Source: Saccharopolyspora hirsuta (GTDB taxonomy: Bacteria > Actinomycetota > Actinomycetes > Mycobacteriales > Pseudonocardiaceae). Taken from it: 64,000 nucleotides of DNA. The translations under genes and the position numbers were made by a program. Location: the NCBI RefSeq assembly GCF_008630535.1, contig NZ_VWPH01000003.1, positions 310,001-374,000 of the forward strand, in the 5' to 3' direction. The first letter of the stretch is position 1; each line of letters opens with the position of its first letter. Under the pieces are notes generated by a model. It was not told the origin of the DNA, made no database searches, and saw only the letters and a list, made by a program, of their open reading frames with translations. Positions 46,461 through 56,149 of this stretch are shown piece by piece.

Positions 46461-47354
46461 TCAGCTCTCCGAGCCGTTCTTCTGGACCGCGTGGCCGCCG
46501 AACTGGTTGCGGAGGGCCGCAACCGCCTTCATGGCGGGCGAGTCCTCCTGGCGGGAGGCGAAGCGGGCGAACAGCGACGCGGTGATCACCGGGGTCGGCA
46601 CCGCGTTGTTGATCGACTCCTCGACCGTCCAGCGGCCCTCGCCCGAGTCGTTGACGTAGCCGCGCAGCTCGGTCAGCTCCGGGTCCTCGTCCAGCGCCCG
46701 GACCAGCAGGTCCAGCAGCCAGGAGCGGACCACGGTGCCCCGGCTCCACGCCTTGATCGTCTCCGGCACGTTGGTGACCACGTCCGAGGCGGACAGCAGC
46801 TCGAAGCCCTCGGCGTAGGCCTGCATCAGGCCGTACTCGATGCCGTTGTGCACCATCTTCGCGTAGTGCCCGGCACCGACCGGACCGGCGTGCGCGAAGC
46901 CCTCCTCGCGCGGGCCCTCCGGGCGCAGCGCGTCGAAGATCGGCATGGCGCGCTCGATGTCCTCCGCGTCGCCACCGGCCATCAGGCCGTAGCCGTTCTT
47001 CGCGCCCCACACGCCGCCGGAGACGCCGACGTCGACGTACTTGATCCCGTTCTCGGCGAGCAGCGCGGCGTTGGCCTGGTCGTCGGTGAACTTCGAGTTG
47101 CCGCCCTCGATCACCAGGTCACCGGCGGACAGCAGCCCGGCCAGCTCCTCGACGGTCTGCCGGGTCGGGTCGCCGTGCGGCACCATGATCCACACGATCC
47201 GCGGGCCGGTCAGCTTCTGCACCAGCTCCGCGACCGAGGCGACGTCACTGACGTCCGGGTTGCGGTCGTAACCGACGACGTCGTGACCAGCGGCGCGCAG
47301 CCGCTCACGCATGTTGAAACCCATTCGGCCGAGACCGACAAGTCCGAGTTGCAC
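46461..47354 (-). CDS. gnd: 6-phosphogluconate dehydrogenase (decarboxylating)
   Basis: 297 residues from the GTG at 47354 with GAGGAG at 6 bp. Short-form decarboxylating 6PGDH: NAD-binding start VQLGLVGLGRMGFNM, the substrate motif GGNSKF, GVSGGVWGAKNG, and catalytic Lys/Asn in HYAKMVHNGIEYG. It oxidises 6-phosphogluconate to ribulose 5-phosphate. This is the usual gnd position between dnaN and recF in actinobacteria. Ribulose 5-phosphate, its product, is also a substrate of PvcA-type isonitrile synthases, a coincidence worth noting only. Confidence 0.95.
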   Translation of the reverse strand: MQLGLVGLGRMGFNMRERLRAAGHDVVGYDRNPDVSDVASVAELVQKLTGPRIVWIMVPHGDPTRQTVEELAGLLSAGDLVIEGGNSKFTDDQANAALLAENGIKYVDVGVSGGVWGAKNGYGLMAGGDAEDIERAMPIFDALRPEGPREEGFAHAGPVGAGHYAKMVHNGIEYGLMQAYAEGFELLSASDVVTNVPETIKAWSRGTVVRSWLLDLLVRALDEDPELTELRGYVNDSGEGRWTVEESINNAVPTPVITASLFARFASRQEDSPAMKAVAALRNQFGGHAVQKNGSES

Positions 47355-47534
47355 CGGATCTCCTCTGCGAGCTGTGTTTCCACTGGGTTGGTCGGCGCGC
47401 GTGGGTGGACCGCACCAGCTGAATCGATCTGACCGGAGCCTAACCACCGCCGGTGGCGACCCCGGTCGGGCCGGGCACCGGATGTGACCCAGCCCCGGCT
47501 TCGATTCTGCTTTTCAAAGCCACCCACGCCACTT

Positions 47535-47652
47535 GCACCGCCGCGGGTTCTCAGACGTCGTCTGGCGAGGACAGCCCCAGCGCTGTGTATTGGTCGTGAG
47601 TCGGGGATCCCGGGGTCCAGACGGCGCCTGAGGTTCCGCTACCGGCACCGCT
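47535..47652. repeat. Dispersed imperfect palindrome, copy C
   Basis: CACCGCCGCGGGTTCTCAG left arm, TGGCGAGGACAGCCC, GTGTATTGG centre, GGGGATCCCGG and CGCCTGAGGTTCCGC right arm. Located upstream of gnd, downstream of dnaN. Confidence 0.7.
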
Positions 47653-47680
47653 GCGCAAGCCGCGCAGCCGTTGAAATGGA

Positions 47681-48805
47681 TCAGCCCGGCAGGCGGACCG
47701 GCATCAGCAGGTACAGGTAGCCCTCCGCCACGTTGCCATCCTCGTCGACCGGCTTGATGAGCGCCGGGCGGTTGGCGGTGGTGAACTGCAGCTGGGCGCG
47801 ATCGGTCTTCATCGCACCGAGGCCGTCGAGCAGGTAGGCCGGGTTGAACGCGATGGTCAGCGGCTCGCCGGAGAGCTCGACCGCGAGCTCCTCCTCCGCG
47901 CTGCCCTCGTCGTCGCCACCGGCGGTCAGCCGCAGCACGCGGTCGGAGAACTCGAGGCGCACCTGGGTGCCGCGCTCGGCGACCAGCGACACGCGCTTGA
48001 TCGCCTCGACCAGCGGGCCGACGTCGACGTTGGCCGTCACCGCGCTCTCCGCGGGCAGCAGCTGGCGGTACTTCGGGAACTCCGCGTCCAGCAGCCGGGT
48101 GGTGTTCCGGCGGGCGGTGCCGGACAGGCCGAGCAGGCCGTCGCCGGAGGCCAGCGAGATCTCCACCTTGCTCGCCCCGGCGCCGAGGGTCTTCGCCGAG
48201 TCGGCGAGCGTCTTGGCCGGGACCAGGACCGCGGTGTCGGCGATCGTGGTGCCCGGCTCCCAGGTGATCTCGCGCATCGCCAGCCGGAACCGGTCGGTGG
48301 CGACCATGGTCAGCTTGTCGGCGTTGATCTCCATCCGGATGCCGGTGAGCATCGGCAGCGTGTCGTCCTTGCCCGCCGCGACCGCGACCTGGCCGACGGC
48401 CTCGCTGAAGAGGTCGGTGGGCACCGAGCCGACGTGCTCGGGCATCGCGGGCAGCTCGGGGTAGTCCTCGACCGGCATGGTCGGCAGGCTGAACTTGGAG
48501 CTGCCGCAGGTGATGGTGACGCGCGAGCCGTCGACGGTGAGCTCCACCGGGCGCGCGGGCAGCGCCTTGGTGATATCGGCCAGCAGCCGCCCGGAGACCA
48601 GCGTCTTGCCGCTGGCGTCGATCGAGGCGTCGATGGTGACCTGTGCGGAGACCTCGTAGTCGAAGCCGGAGATGGTCAGCGCCTCTCCGGAACTCGCATC
48701 GAGCAGCACCCCGCCGAGCACCGGAACCGGTGGCCGCGACGGAAGGCTGCGCGCGACCCAAGCGACGGCGTCGGCGAGACCGTCACGTTCCACGCGGATC
48801 TTCAT
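47681..48805 (-). CDS. dnaN: DnaN, DNA polymerase III sliding clamp
   Basis: 374 residues from the ATG at 48805 ([14 protein letters not shown]). The three-domain clamp fold with the C-terminal motif [12 protein letters not shown], binding polymerase and many clamp ligands. It forms a ring around DNA. Between gnd and oriC, in the standard actinobacterial order. Confidence 0.97.
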   Translation of the reverse strand: MKIRVERDGLADAVAWVARSLPSRPPVPVLGGVLLDASSGEALTISGFDYEVSAQVTIDASIDASGKTLVSGRLLADITKALPARPVELTVDGSRVTITCGSSKFSLPTMPVEDYPELPAMPEHVGSVPTDLFSEAVGQVAVAAGKDDTLPMLTGIRMEINADKLTMVATDRFRLAMREITWEPGTTIADTAVLVPAKTLADSAKTLGAGASKVEISLASGDGLLGLSGTARRNTTRLLDAEFPKYRQLLPAESAVTANVDVGPLVEAIKRVSLVAERGTQVRLEFSDRVLRLTAGGDDEGSAEEELAVELSGEPLTIAFNPAYLLDGLGAMKTDRAQLQFTTANRPALIKPVDEDGNVAEGYLYLLMPVRLPG

Positions 48806-49069
48806 GGGTGTCCTTTCGGTTTCAGCCGTGAGCCGGCTGCCGAGAACTGCTTCCGAGCTCCAAGGCTCTTGCCGTGTCGTGGTGCTCCGGCCCCGCACGG
48901 GGTGGAGCGGTCCCCGCACGGACGCCCCGAGGCACCGACCGGCCCGAGCATCAGGACTGCGGCGCGAAGTTCGTCGGGGCTGCCTCCGCGGGAGTTCCAC
49001 CGTAGAGCGTGCGCCGCGATCTCCGCATCCGGGTCCGAGCAGTTCGCCGGTCCGTCCCGGCCCGCTGAG

Positions 49070-49515
49070 CGGAGTTGTCCACTTATCCACCGGCCCTTAC
49101 TTCTGTTCTCTTTTTTCTTTCAAGAGAAGAAATGACCGCAGTAGTAGTAAGGGCTGTGAGTTGTGGGGACAAGTGGTGTTTGGGCTGGTCGGGTGGCGTG
49201 GCCAGGTGTGGATGAGCACGGGATGTAACCGGGGACTGCGACAACCGGGTGGTGGACAACTTCGACCCTCCCCCGGACAGTCCACAGCTATCCCCAGTTG
49301 TCCACAGTCCCATCCACAGTTGGACCCCCTGGTTGTACCCAGCCCCTGTGGTTTTCGGCGGTTCCACCGGTCAGGTTGTGGGCAAACCTGTGAGAGGTCT
49401 GTGGTCAACCCCCGTCGAGGTTGTGGGCAGACCGCCACCACCTGTGCACAGCTTGTGGATGGATTGGGGAAAACTCCAGGTCAGCCCTGGGGATGCAGAA
49501 AATGTGGACAGCTCC
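49070..49515. other. oriC: Chromosomal replication origin (oriC)
   Basis: Within the 1394-bp dnaA-dnaN spacer, this stretch carries at least eight DnaA-box-like 9-mers, including TTGTCCACA at 49298-49306, TTGTCCACT at 49075, TTATCCACC at 49083, GGTGGACAA at 49251, CCATCCACA at 49310 and TGTGGACAG at 49504. An AT-rich segment with CTTTTTTCTTTC (49095-49150) could be the unwinding element and is bracketed by CCCTTAC/GTAAGGG. The rest of the spacer is GC-rich. Confidence 0.85.
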
Positions 49516-49526
49516 CCCTCCGGCGG

Positions 49527-49900
49527 ACTTTTCTGCTGCCGGGGTGAGGCGAAGGCCACCCCGCTTCCCAGAAAAGTTCGAGCCCGCAACGCCTTCCGCG
49601 TGCGCGCAGCGCGCTCGACCAACCCCGGAACGTGGTCGTCCACGCCTGGTACGACGCCCGAACCCCCTCGCCGGGTTGGCGCCGAGGCCCACGGAGCCGC
49701 CGTTCGGCGGCAGAACTTTTCTGCTGGAGGGGGTGTCTCGGGGCAGAGGGGGTCAGCAGAAAGATGTGCGCGGTCGCGGGGCGGACCTTCCCCCGCGGTC
49801 GGCGAAGCCCCGACCCACCCCCTGGGCCCGCCGCATCCGCGCGGAACCTTTCTGCTGGAGCAGGTGCGTCGCGCGGGGGTGGTCGGGCAGAAAAGATTCG
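49527..49900. repeat. Three related hairpins between dnaA and oriC
   Basis: Three units, each with a forward CTTTTCTGCTG-like arm and an inverse CAGAAAAG-like arm about 40 bp apart: 49527-49578, 49710-49766 and 49845-49900. In the first, ACTTTTCTG pairs with CAGAAAAGT and GGGGTG with CACCCC. They lie beyond the dnaA stop. Possible roles are mRNA end formation or origin structure; both are inference. I see no gene in 49901-50199. Confidence 0.6.
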
Positions 49901-50199
49901 CGTCGGCCCCGGGTGTCGTCGCACCGGCCGACCGGAGATCGCCCGGCAGCGGCCGACCGCCCGTCCGGACGCGTTCAACCGCCGCGCGTCGAATGCCGCG
50001 TTGAGCGAGGCAGGAGCCGCAGCGGTCGGAAATCGCTCAACGCGCGCCGTCAGGGGCGCGGCGGTGAGGAGAGGTGAACGATCTGCTCGCACCGGCATCG
50101 GCGGAGAGATCTGGGGTGCGCCGTCGCGAGCGCTCAGCTAGGCCCAGCGGCGCACCTCGGGAGAAGAGAACAGCGGACCGGCCACCGAGCAGCCAAGGA

Positions 50200-51957
50200 C
50201 TACCGGGACTGCTGCTTGATCCTGGCCGTGAGCTCCTGGACGTGCTCGTAGACGCGGCGTCGCTCGGCCATCTCCTTGCGGATCTTCTTGTCCGCGTACA
50301 TCACCGTGGTGTGGTCGCGGCCGCCGAAGTACTGGCCGATCTTGGGCAGCGAGGAGTCGGTCAGCTCGCGGCACAGGTACATCGCGATCTGCCGCGCCTG
50401 GGCCAGCGCCTTGGTCTTGCCCGGGCCGCAGAGGTCGTCGATGGTCACGCCGAAGTAGTCCGCGGTGACCGCCATGATCGTCGGCGGGGTGATCTCCGGG
50501 GTCTGCGAGTCCGGGATCAGGTCGCGCAGCACGATCTCGGCGAGCTGCAGGTCCACCGGCTGCCGGTTCAGCGACGCGAACGCGGTGACCCGGATCAGCG
50601 CGCCCTCCAGCTCGCGGATGTTGCGCTCGATGCGGGAGGCGATGAACTCCAGCACGTCGGCGGGCGCGTTCATCCGGTCCTGGGCGGCCTTCTTCCGCAG
50701 GATCGCGATCCGGGTCTCCAGCTCCGGCGGCTGGATGTCGGTGATCAACCCCCACTCGAAGCGGGTGCGCAGCCGGTCCTCCAGGGTGCGCAGGCCCTTC
50801 GGCGGCCGGTCGGAGGACACCACGATCTGCTTGTTCGAGTTGTGCAGCGTGTTGAAGGTGTGGAAGAACTCCTCCTGGGTCCCTTCCTTGCCCTCCAGGA
50901 ACTGGATGTCGTCCACCAGCAGCACGTCGACGTCGCGGTACCGGCGCTGGAACGCGACCTGGCGGTCGTCGCGCAGCGAGTTGATGAAGTCGTTGGTGAA
51001 CTCCTCGGTGGAGACGTAGCGCACCCGCATCCCGGGGAACAGGCGCTGCGTGTAGTGCCCCACCGCGTGCAGCAGGTGCGTCTTGCCGAGGCCGGACTCG
51101 CCCCAGATGAACAGCGGGTTGTACGCGCGGGCGGGCGCCTCTGCGGCGGCCACCGCGGCAGCGTGCGCGAACCGGTTCGACGAGCCGATGACGAAGGTGT
51201 CGAAGGTGTACTTCGCGTTCAGCCTGGTCTGCGAGGTGGGCGAGGGGTTCTTCGGCGCGGTGAACGGCTGGCCCGGCTGGGGCTCGGCCAGCGCCTGCCC
51301 GGCGCGGCCGAAGGTCGGCCAGTTCTCCCCGCTGCTGGCTTCCTCGGGCTCGGTCTCCTCGGTCTCCGGCTCGGGTTCCTCGGCCTCGCCGCCGGACTCC
51401 AGCGGCTGCGGGACCTCCCCGTTGGGCCACTTGAACTCGGCGGTCGGGAAGTCGATCTCCGGCTTCGGCTCGGGCGCGGCGTGCCGACCCTCCCCGCTGG
51501 GGATCGAGCCGGTGTGCGCGGTGTTCCCGAAGTTCTCCGGCGACCGGAAGCTCTCGGCGGCGCTGAAGTTCTCCGGTGCGCGCCCGAGACCGGTGGTGGT
51601 GAAGTAGGGCGTGGCGGGCTGCTCACCGGTGGGCACCCGGCCGGTCCACTGCTCGGTCGGCGCGGGCGCGGCGACGGGCCTGGTCGGTGCCGGGACCGCG
51701 GTGTCCACCTTCACCGCCAGCGACACGTCCCGGCCGAGGCGGCGGGACAGGGCGTCGGTGATGGGGTCGCGCAGCGCGCGCTCGATGGCTTCCTTGGCGA
51801 AGTCGCTCGGCGCGGCGAGCAGTGCAGTACCGTCCAGCAGTCCGATCGGACGGGTGACGCGCATCCAGGCGCGCTGCTGGGGTGAGAGCGTGCCGGAGGA
51901 CAGCTCCTGCACCACCTCGCCCCAAACTCGAACGAGATCGGCCTGGTGGTCGGACAC
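50200..51957 (-). CDS. dnaA: DnaA, chromosomal replication initiator
   Basis: 585 residues from a GTG at 51957. Domain I at the N-terminus ([10 protein letters not shown]), an acidic Glu/Pro-rich linker (about 100-240), then the AAA+ domain with Walker A GESGLGKT (Lys292), Walker [10 protein letters not shown] and the arginine-finger region. The C-terminal DNA-binding signature is [14 protein letters not shown] (from 545). Initiates replication at the adjacent oriC. A perfect DnaA box upstream at 52104 suggests autoregulation. Confidence 0.98.
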   Translation of the reverse strand: MSDHQADLVRVWGEVVQELSSGTLSPQQRAWMRVTRPIGLLDGTALLAAPSDFAKEAIERALRDPITDALSRRLGRDVSLAVKVDTAVPAPTRPVAAPAPTEQWTGRVPTGEQPATPYFTTTGLGRAPENFSAAESFRSPENFGNTAHTGSIPSGEGRHAAPEPKPEIDFPTAEFKWPNGEVPQPLESGGEAEEPEPETEETEPEEASSGENWPTFGRAGQALAEPQPGQPFTAPKNPSPTSQTRLNAKYTFDTFVIGSSNRFAHAAAVAAAEAPARAYNPLFIWGESGLGKTHLLHAVGHYTQRLFPGMRVRYVSTEEFTNDFINSLRDDRQVAFQRRYRDVDVLLVDDIQFLEGKEGTQEEFFHTFNTLHNSNKQIVVSSDRPPKGLRTLEDRLRTRFEWGLITDIQPPELETRIAILRKKAAQDRMNAPADVLEFIASRIERNIRELEGALIRVTAFASLNRQPVDLQLAEIVLRDLIPDSQTPEITPPTIMAVTADYFGVTIDDLCGPGKTKALAQARQIAMYLCRELTDSSLPKIGQYFGGRDHTTVMYADKKIRKEMAERRRVYEHVQELTARIKQQSR

Positions 51958-52560
51958 CGCCTTGCTCCCCTCCCCTCGCTCGCGCAGCCCCCGACCGCGG
52001 TCCCGAGGGCCTGGCTCCCACAGTGCTCGGGTGCGGCGGCGACGTCACGGGACGGTGGGGCCGAACTCCGGGGATCATCTGTTCGCCGAAGATCTCCACA
52101 GAGTTGTCCACAACTTGTGTATGAAGGTACGGCAGGCCGCCGAAGTGTCGCCCCCTGGGGCCGTCGTACCGCTGCGACCGAGGTCAGAGCTCCCCCAGCG
52201 ACCGGTGCTCCCACCCACCAGCCGCGCATCGCAGAGGGGCACGCTAACAAGGTCGCGCGGCGCTCACAAGCAAGTCCCGCCGATGTCGGCAAGATCGGGA
52301 TGTGGCAGCCTGGTCGGGCCGGTCCGGCCTTATCCCGACCCCGGTAGTGCGCCCTCCGAGGGCACTGCGTACCCTCGTACAGTCCCCCGCTTTCCTGAGC
52401 GGGCATGTCGCTGCGCCGTGATTCCGGCGTCGTGCGCCGCTCGGTACCGCCGATCTTCGCACGGGTTGGCGAGGCGCGGCTCGGGAAGGAACAGGGACAC
52501 CTTGACCGAACCGTGGTTCACCGTGGCCATCGGTGCCTGTAGTAACCGGGAGATCCGACC
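51958..52560. promoter_or_regulatory. dnaA-rpmH divergent promoter region with a DnaA box
   Basis: 603 bp with no gene. TTGTCCACA at 52104-52112 is a perfect DnaA box 147 bp upstream of dnaA, and a GTGTATGA tract follows. The rpmH ribosome site GGGAGA is at 52548-52553. Confidence 0.6.
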
Positions 52561-52704
52561 GTGAGCAAGGGCAAGCGCACTTTCCAGCCGAACAACCGCC
52601 GTCGTGCCAGGAAGCACGGCTTCCGGCTGCGCATGCGCACTCGCGCCGGCCGGGCCATCGTGGCCTCGCGCCGTCGCCAGGGCCGCGCGCGCCTGACTGC
52701 CTGA
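52561..52704 (+). CDS. rpmH: RpmH, ribosomal protein bL34
   Basis: 47 residues from the GTG at 52561: [19 protein letters not shown], then [18 protein letters not shown], the bL34 signature. Extremely basic, as expected. It is the first gene of the rpmH-rnpA-yidD-yidC-jag operon, reading away from dnaA. The short length is normal for the family (44-47). Confidence 0.97.
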   Translation: MSKGKRTFQPNNRRRARKHGFRLRMRTRAGRAIVASRRRQGRARLTA

Positions 52705-52716
52705 TCGCGTCCGGCC

Positions 52717-53160
52717 GTGCTTCCCGCGGCAGCCCGGCTGACCAGGAGCCAGGAGTTCCGCCTGGTGGTCCGTCGTGGTCGCCGGTCCGGGCGCTCCCGC
52801 CTGGTCGTGCACGCGTTGCGTCCGGACCAGGCGCCGGAGCCCGGGCGGTACCGCGGCGAGGCCTTACCGGAAGCCGAGGCGAATACGGCACCCACCCGGA
52901 AATCGACTGGATCGACCCGGGTGGGTTTTGTCGTGAGCAAGGCCGTGGGCACGGCGGTGATCCGGCACCGGGTCACGCGCCGCCTGCGGCACCTGATGCG
53001 TGACCGCCTGGCGGCGCTGCCCGCTGGCACACTGGTGGTGGTCCGAGCCCTACCAGCGGCGGCCGAGGCGTCCAGCCGCGAACTCGGCGCGGACCTGGAC
53101 GCGGCTCTCCGGAAGCTCCGCGTCCTGTCCCCCGATGGTCCGGCGACAGGTTCCAGGTGA
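52717..53160 (+). CDS. rnpA: RnpA, RNase P protein component
   Basis: 147 residues from the GTG at 52717. The family signature RNR-like region is [14 protein letters not shown], after [12 protein letters not shown]. It binds the RNase P RNA and processes tRNA 5' ends. It lies 12 bp after rpmH and overlaps yidD (TGATG), both normal for this operon. A 20-residue insertion ([17 protein letters not shown]) precedes the conserved part. Confidence 0.95.
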   Translation: MLPAAARLTRSQEFRLVVRRGRRSGRSRLVVHALRPDQAPEPGRYRGEALPEAEANTAPTRKSTGSTRVGFVVSKAVGTAVIRHRVTRRLRHLMRDRLAALPAGTLVVVRALPAAAEASSRELGADLDAALRKLRVLSPDGPATGSR

Positions 53161-53492
53161 TGGCTCAGGACCAGCAGCACGATGAACGGCTCCGCGCGCC
53201 CGCTCGGCGCCCGAGCCCGTTCGCCTGGGTGCTGCTCGGCCCGGTGCACGCCTACCGCAAGGTGATCTCCCCGCTGCTGCCGCCGATGTGCCGGTTCTAC
53301 CCGAGCTGCAGCACGTACGCGGTCGAGGCGCTGACCGTGCACGGCCTGTTCCGCGGCGGTTGGCTCACCCTGCGCAGACTGCTGCGCTGCGGTCCCTGGC
53401 ACCCTGGGGGGATCGACCCGGTGCCGCCACCTCGTGAGCGCGCCGCGGCGCGAACCCCTGCCCGAGCACCCGAGAAATCTGCCGAGGAGTAG
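53160..53492 (+). CDS. yidD: YidD, membrane protein insertion efficiency factor
   Basis: 110 residues from the ATG at 53160 (a GTG at 53157 is possible). Family signature: [20 protein letters not shown], then [10 protein letters not shown] and [11 protein letters not shown]. It aids YidC-dependent membrane insertion. The C-terminal tail is Ala/Pro-rich. The stop lies 5 bp before yidC. Confidence 0.95.
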   Translation: MAQDQQHDERLRAPARRPSPFAWVLLGPVHAYRKVISPLLPPMCRFYPSCSTYAVEALTVHGLFRGGWLTLRRLLRCGPWHPGGIDPVPPPRERAAARTPARAPEKSAEE

Positions 53493-53497
53493 CCCGC

Positions 53498-54439
53498 GTG
53501 CTGGACTTCATCTACTACCCGGTGTCGGCCATCCTGTGGTTCTGGCACAAGGTCTTCGGCTTCGTGCTCGACCCGGCCAGCGGTTACGCCTGGGCGCTGT
53601 CGGTCATCTTCCTCGTCTTCACGCTGCGCGCGCTGCTGTTCAAGCCGTTCGTGCACCAGGTGCGGTCGATGAAGAAGATGCAGGAGTTCGCCCCGCAGAT
53701 CCGCGAGCTGCAGGCCAAGTACGGCGACGACCGGCAGAAGCTCGCGATGGAGATGCAGAAGCTGCAGTCCGAGCAGGGCTTCAACCCGCTCAGCGGCTGC
53801 CTGCCGATCCTGGTGCAGGTGCCGGTGTTCTTCGGCCTGTTCCACGTGCTCAACGGGTTCAAGCCGGGGGCGCCGTCGAACTACATCTTCGACGCCAACG
53901 ACGTGGCGTCCTTCGTGGCCGCGGACTTCTTCGGCGCGAAGCTGTCCAACACCATCAGCCAGTCCCCCGAGGTGCTCGAGGCCTTCGGCACCGACCGCAT
54001 CGAGATGATGCTGGTGGGCGTGCCGCTGATGATCGCCGCCGCGATCGCCACGCACTTCACCGCGCGCCACTCCGTGCAGCGCCAGACGGCGGACGCGGCG
54101 GCCCAGCCGCAGGCCGCGGTGATGAACCGGATGACGCTGTGGGTCTTCCCGATGTTCGCCCTCATCGGCGGCCCGTTCCTGCCGCTGGCGATCCTGATCT
54201 ACTGGCTGGCCAACAACTTCTGGACGCTGGCCCAGCAGCGCGTGGTGTACAGCCGGATCGACCGCGAGGAGGCGGCGCAGGCCAGCGCGCCCGCGGTCGT
54301 CGAGTCCACCGCCGTGGACGTCACCCCCGCGCAGGATGCCGACACCGCCGCGGACGCGGCCAAGGACCAACCCGGTGAGATCCCCGGGGTGATCGAAGAC
54401 CGTTCTCGCGACACGGACAAGCCGGGCGAGTCCCGGTGA
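53498..54439 (+). CDS. yidC: YidC/OxaA membrane protein insertase
   Basis: 313 residues from the GTG at 53498. Gram-positive-type YidC: first span YPVSAILWFWHKVFG, then WALSVIFLVFTLRALLFKP, the coiled coil MKKMQEFAPQIRELQ, a substrate groove region with further spans, and a Cys/Pro turn (SGCLPILVQVPVFFGL). It inserts proteins into the membrane. The C-terminal tail is acidic. A GTG-type start of the next gene follows 32 bp downstream. Confidence 0.97.
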   Translation: MLDFIYYPVSAILWFWHKVFGFVLDPASGYAWALSVIFLVFTLRALLFKPFVHQVRSMKKMQEFAPQIRELQAKYGDDRQKLAMEMQKLQSEQGFNPLSGCLPILVQVPVFFGLFHVLNGFKPGAPSNYIFDANDVASFVAADFFGAKLSNTISQSPEVLEAFGTDRIEMMLVGVPLMIAAAIATHFTARHSVQRQTADAAAQPQAAVMNRMTLWVFPMFALIGGPFLPLAILIYWLANNFWTLAQQRVVYSRIDREEAAQASAPAVVESTAVDVTPAQDADTAADAAKDQPGEIPGVIEDRSRDTDKPGESR

Positions 54440-54471
54440 GTGCGGCGCGAACCCTGGAGAGGAGACACCCA

Positions 54472-55005
54472 GTGTCCGAAACCGTGCAGGAGTCGAGCCC
54501 GGCAGCGACCGAGACCGAAGCCGCCGAGGCCCCCTCCAACACCGAAACCCTGCTGGTGCAGGAGGGCGACATCGCGGGTGACTACCTGGAGCGGCTGCTC
54601 GACCTGCTGGACTACGACGGGGACATCGACCTCGACGTGGAGGCCGGTCGGGCGGTGGTGAGCATCGACGGCGGCGACGACCTGGAGAAGCTCGTCGGTG
54701 GCCGCGGCCAGGTGCTGGAGGCGCTGCAGGAGCTCACCCGCCTCGCGGTGCAGCAGGAGACCGGCGTGCGCAGCCGACTGATGCTGGACGTGGCGGGCTG
54801 GCGCGCGGGTCGCCGCCAGGAGCTCAGCGAGCTCGGCCGCACCACCGCCGAGGAGGTCCTGGCGAGCGGCAAGGAGGCCCGCCTCCGCCCGATGACCCCG
54901 TTCGAGCGCAAGATCATCCACGACGCGGTCGCGGCGATCGACGGCGTCCACAGCGAGAGCGAGGGTGAAGAGCCCAACCGCAAGGTGGTCGTCTTCAAGA
55001 GCTAG
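54472..55005 (+). CDS. jag: Jag/KhpB-family RNA-binding protein
   Basis: 177 residues from the GTG at 54472, with GGAGAGGAG at 54457-54465. The N-terminal 30 residues are acidic, then a KH-like domain (GDYLERLLDLLDYDGDIDL, VGGRGQVLEALQELTR) and an R3H-type C-terminus (MTPFERKIIHDAVAAIDGVH). It binds RNA and modulates cell shape or envelope genes in other bacteria. It completes the rpmH-rnpA-yidD-yidC-jag operon. Confidence 0.95.
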   Translation: MSETVQESSPAATETEAAEAPSNTETLLVQEGDIAGDYLERLLDLLDYDGDIDLDVEAGRAVVSIDGGDDLEKLVGGRGQVLEALQELTRLAVQQETGVRSRLMLDVAGWRAGRRQELSELGRTTAEEVLASGKEARLRPMTPFERKIIHDAVAAIDGVHSESEGEEPNRKVVVFKS

Positions 55006-55023
55006 TCAGAGTTCCAGTGGCTG

Positions 55024-55080
55024 GTTTGCGCGGCGGTGCCGGCTGCGAGGGTGCATGCGCCTGCGGCGCATGCACCCTTC
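55024..55080. repeat. Fragment related to the outer part of the dispersed palindrome
   Basis: GCGGCGGTGC followed by GCGAGGGTG and a GTGCATGCGCC/GGCGCATGCAC hairpin (55051-55075). The order matches the right flank of copy D (61730-61776), so this may be a remnant of the same repeat family. Confidence 0.45.
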
Positions 55081-55154
55081 TCGGTTGTTGGCCAGGTGAG
55101 CAGCGCGGCTGCGGTTGGTTCAAACGAAGATCGACGAGCAGGAAGCCCCCCGTT

Positions 55155-55195
55155 CAATGCCCCCGTCCTCGCCGGACGGGGGCATTGTTGTTTTC
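55155..55195 (+). terminator. Rho-independent terminator of the jag operon
   Basis: CAATGCCCCCGTCC (55155-55168) pairs with GGACGGGGGCATTG (55174-55187), followed by TTGTTTTC. Confidence 0.9.
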
Positions 55196-55202
55196 GCGTC
55201 CT

Positions 55203-55216
55203 GTTTCACGTGAAAC
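55203..55216. promoter_or_regulatory. parS: parS site 1
   Basis: GTTTCACGTGAAAC, the perfect parS consensus bound by ParB. It lies upstream of rsmG. Confidence 0.95.
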
Positions 55217-55427
55217 GTCGCCGACGCACTAACGTCACCGTGACATTAGTCCTCGGTGTGACGGGTTGGGGCGATCTCACCGGATATGAAGCCCTCTCCC
55301 CTGCCGGTCGGTACGGGGGCGTGTGACGGCGTCGCTCGCGCCGGTGGAGAAGCGCCCTCGGACGCGCCGGAAGGGGTTGATGGTGATTGCGGAGTGCTAT
55401 CCGGCAGGCTTGGTCGGAGAATCCTTG

Positions 55428-55441
55428 GTTCCACGTGAAAC
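55428..55441. promoter_or_regulatory. parS-like site with one mismatch
   Basis: GTTCCACGTGAAAC differs from the consensus at one position. It lies directly before the rsmG start codon. Confidence 0.65.
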
Positions 55442-55447
55442 ATCGGG

Positions 55448-56149
55448 GTGAATGCTTTGACCGAGCCTGCGGCGGCGCGGGTCGTGTTCGGTGATCGGCT
55501 GGACCTGGCCGAGCGGTTCCACGAGATGCTCCAGGAGCACGGGATCCGCCGCGGACTCATCGGTCCGCGCGAGTTGGACCGACTCTGGGAAAGACATCTG
55601 CTGAACTCTGCTGTGATTGCGGAGTTGCTGCCACCGAATTGCCGGGTGTTGGACGTAGGCTCTGGGGCAGGGTTGCCGGGCATCCCGCTGGCGATCGCCC
55701 GCCCGGATCTCAACCTGACCCTGTTGGAGCCGATGGCTCGACGGGTGGCGTGGTTGCAGGAAGTCATCACCGAGTTGGAGCTCACCGTCGAGGTGGTGCG
55801 CGGACGTGCCGAGGAGGGCCCGGTGCGCGAACGACTGGCCGATCAGGACGTCGTGACCGCGCGCGCCGTCGCCCCGATGGAACGGCTCGCGAAGTGGTGC
55901 CTCCCCCTGCTGCGGCAGGGCGGCCGCCTGCTCGCCATGAAGGGCGAGAGCGCGACGGAGGAGCTGGAGCGGGATGCGGCGGCGATCGCCGCGGCCGGTG
56001 GCGGTCGTGGCGAAGTGGTTTCGTGCGGCGTCGGTGCGCTCGAAGTGCCGACGACCGTCGTCGTGGTGGAACGGGTCGCGGCGACCCGAAAAGCGTCCGG
56101 TCGGCGTCGTGACGGTGTGCGTCGAACGAGAAAGGATCGTGGACGGTGA
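55448..56149 (+). CDS. rsmG: RsmG (GidB), 16S rRNA 7-methylguanosine methyltransferase
   Basis: 233 residues from the GTG at 55448. The SAM-binding motif VLDVGSGAGLPGIPL is complete, after HLLNSAVI. It methylates G527 of 16S rRNA, and loss confers low-level streptomycin resistance. The C-terminal tail is Arg-rich. The stop overlaps the parA GTG start (GTGA). Confidence 0.96.
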   Translation: MNALTEPAAARVVFGDRLDLAERFHEMLQEHGIRRGLIGPRELDRLWERHLLNSAVIAELLPPNCRVLDVGSGAGLPGIPLAIARPDLNLTLLEPMARRVAWLQEVITELELTVEVVRGRAEEGPVRERLADQDVVTARAVAPMERLAKWCLPLLRQGGRLLAMKGESATEELERDAAAIAAAGGGRGEVVSCGVGALEVPTTVVVVERVAATRKASGRRRDGVRRTRKDRGR

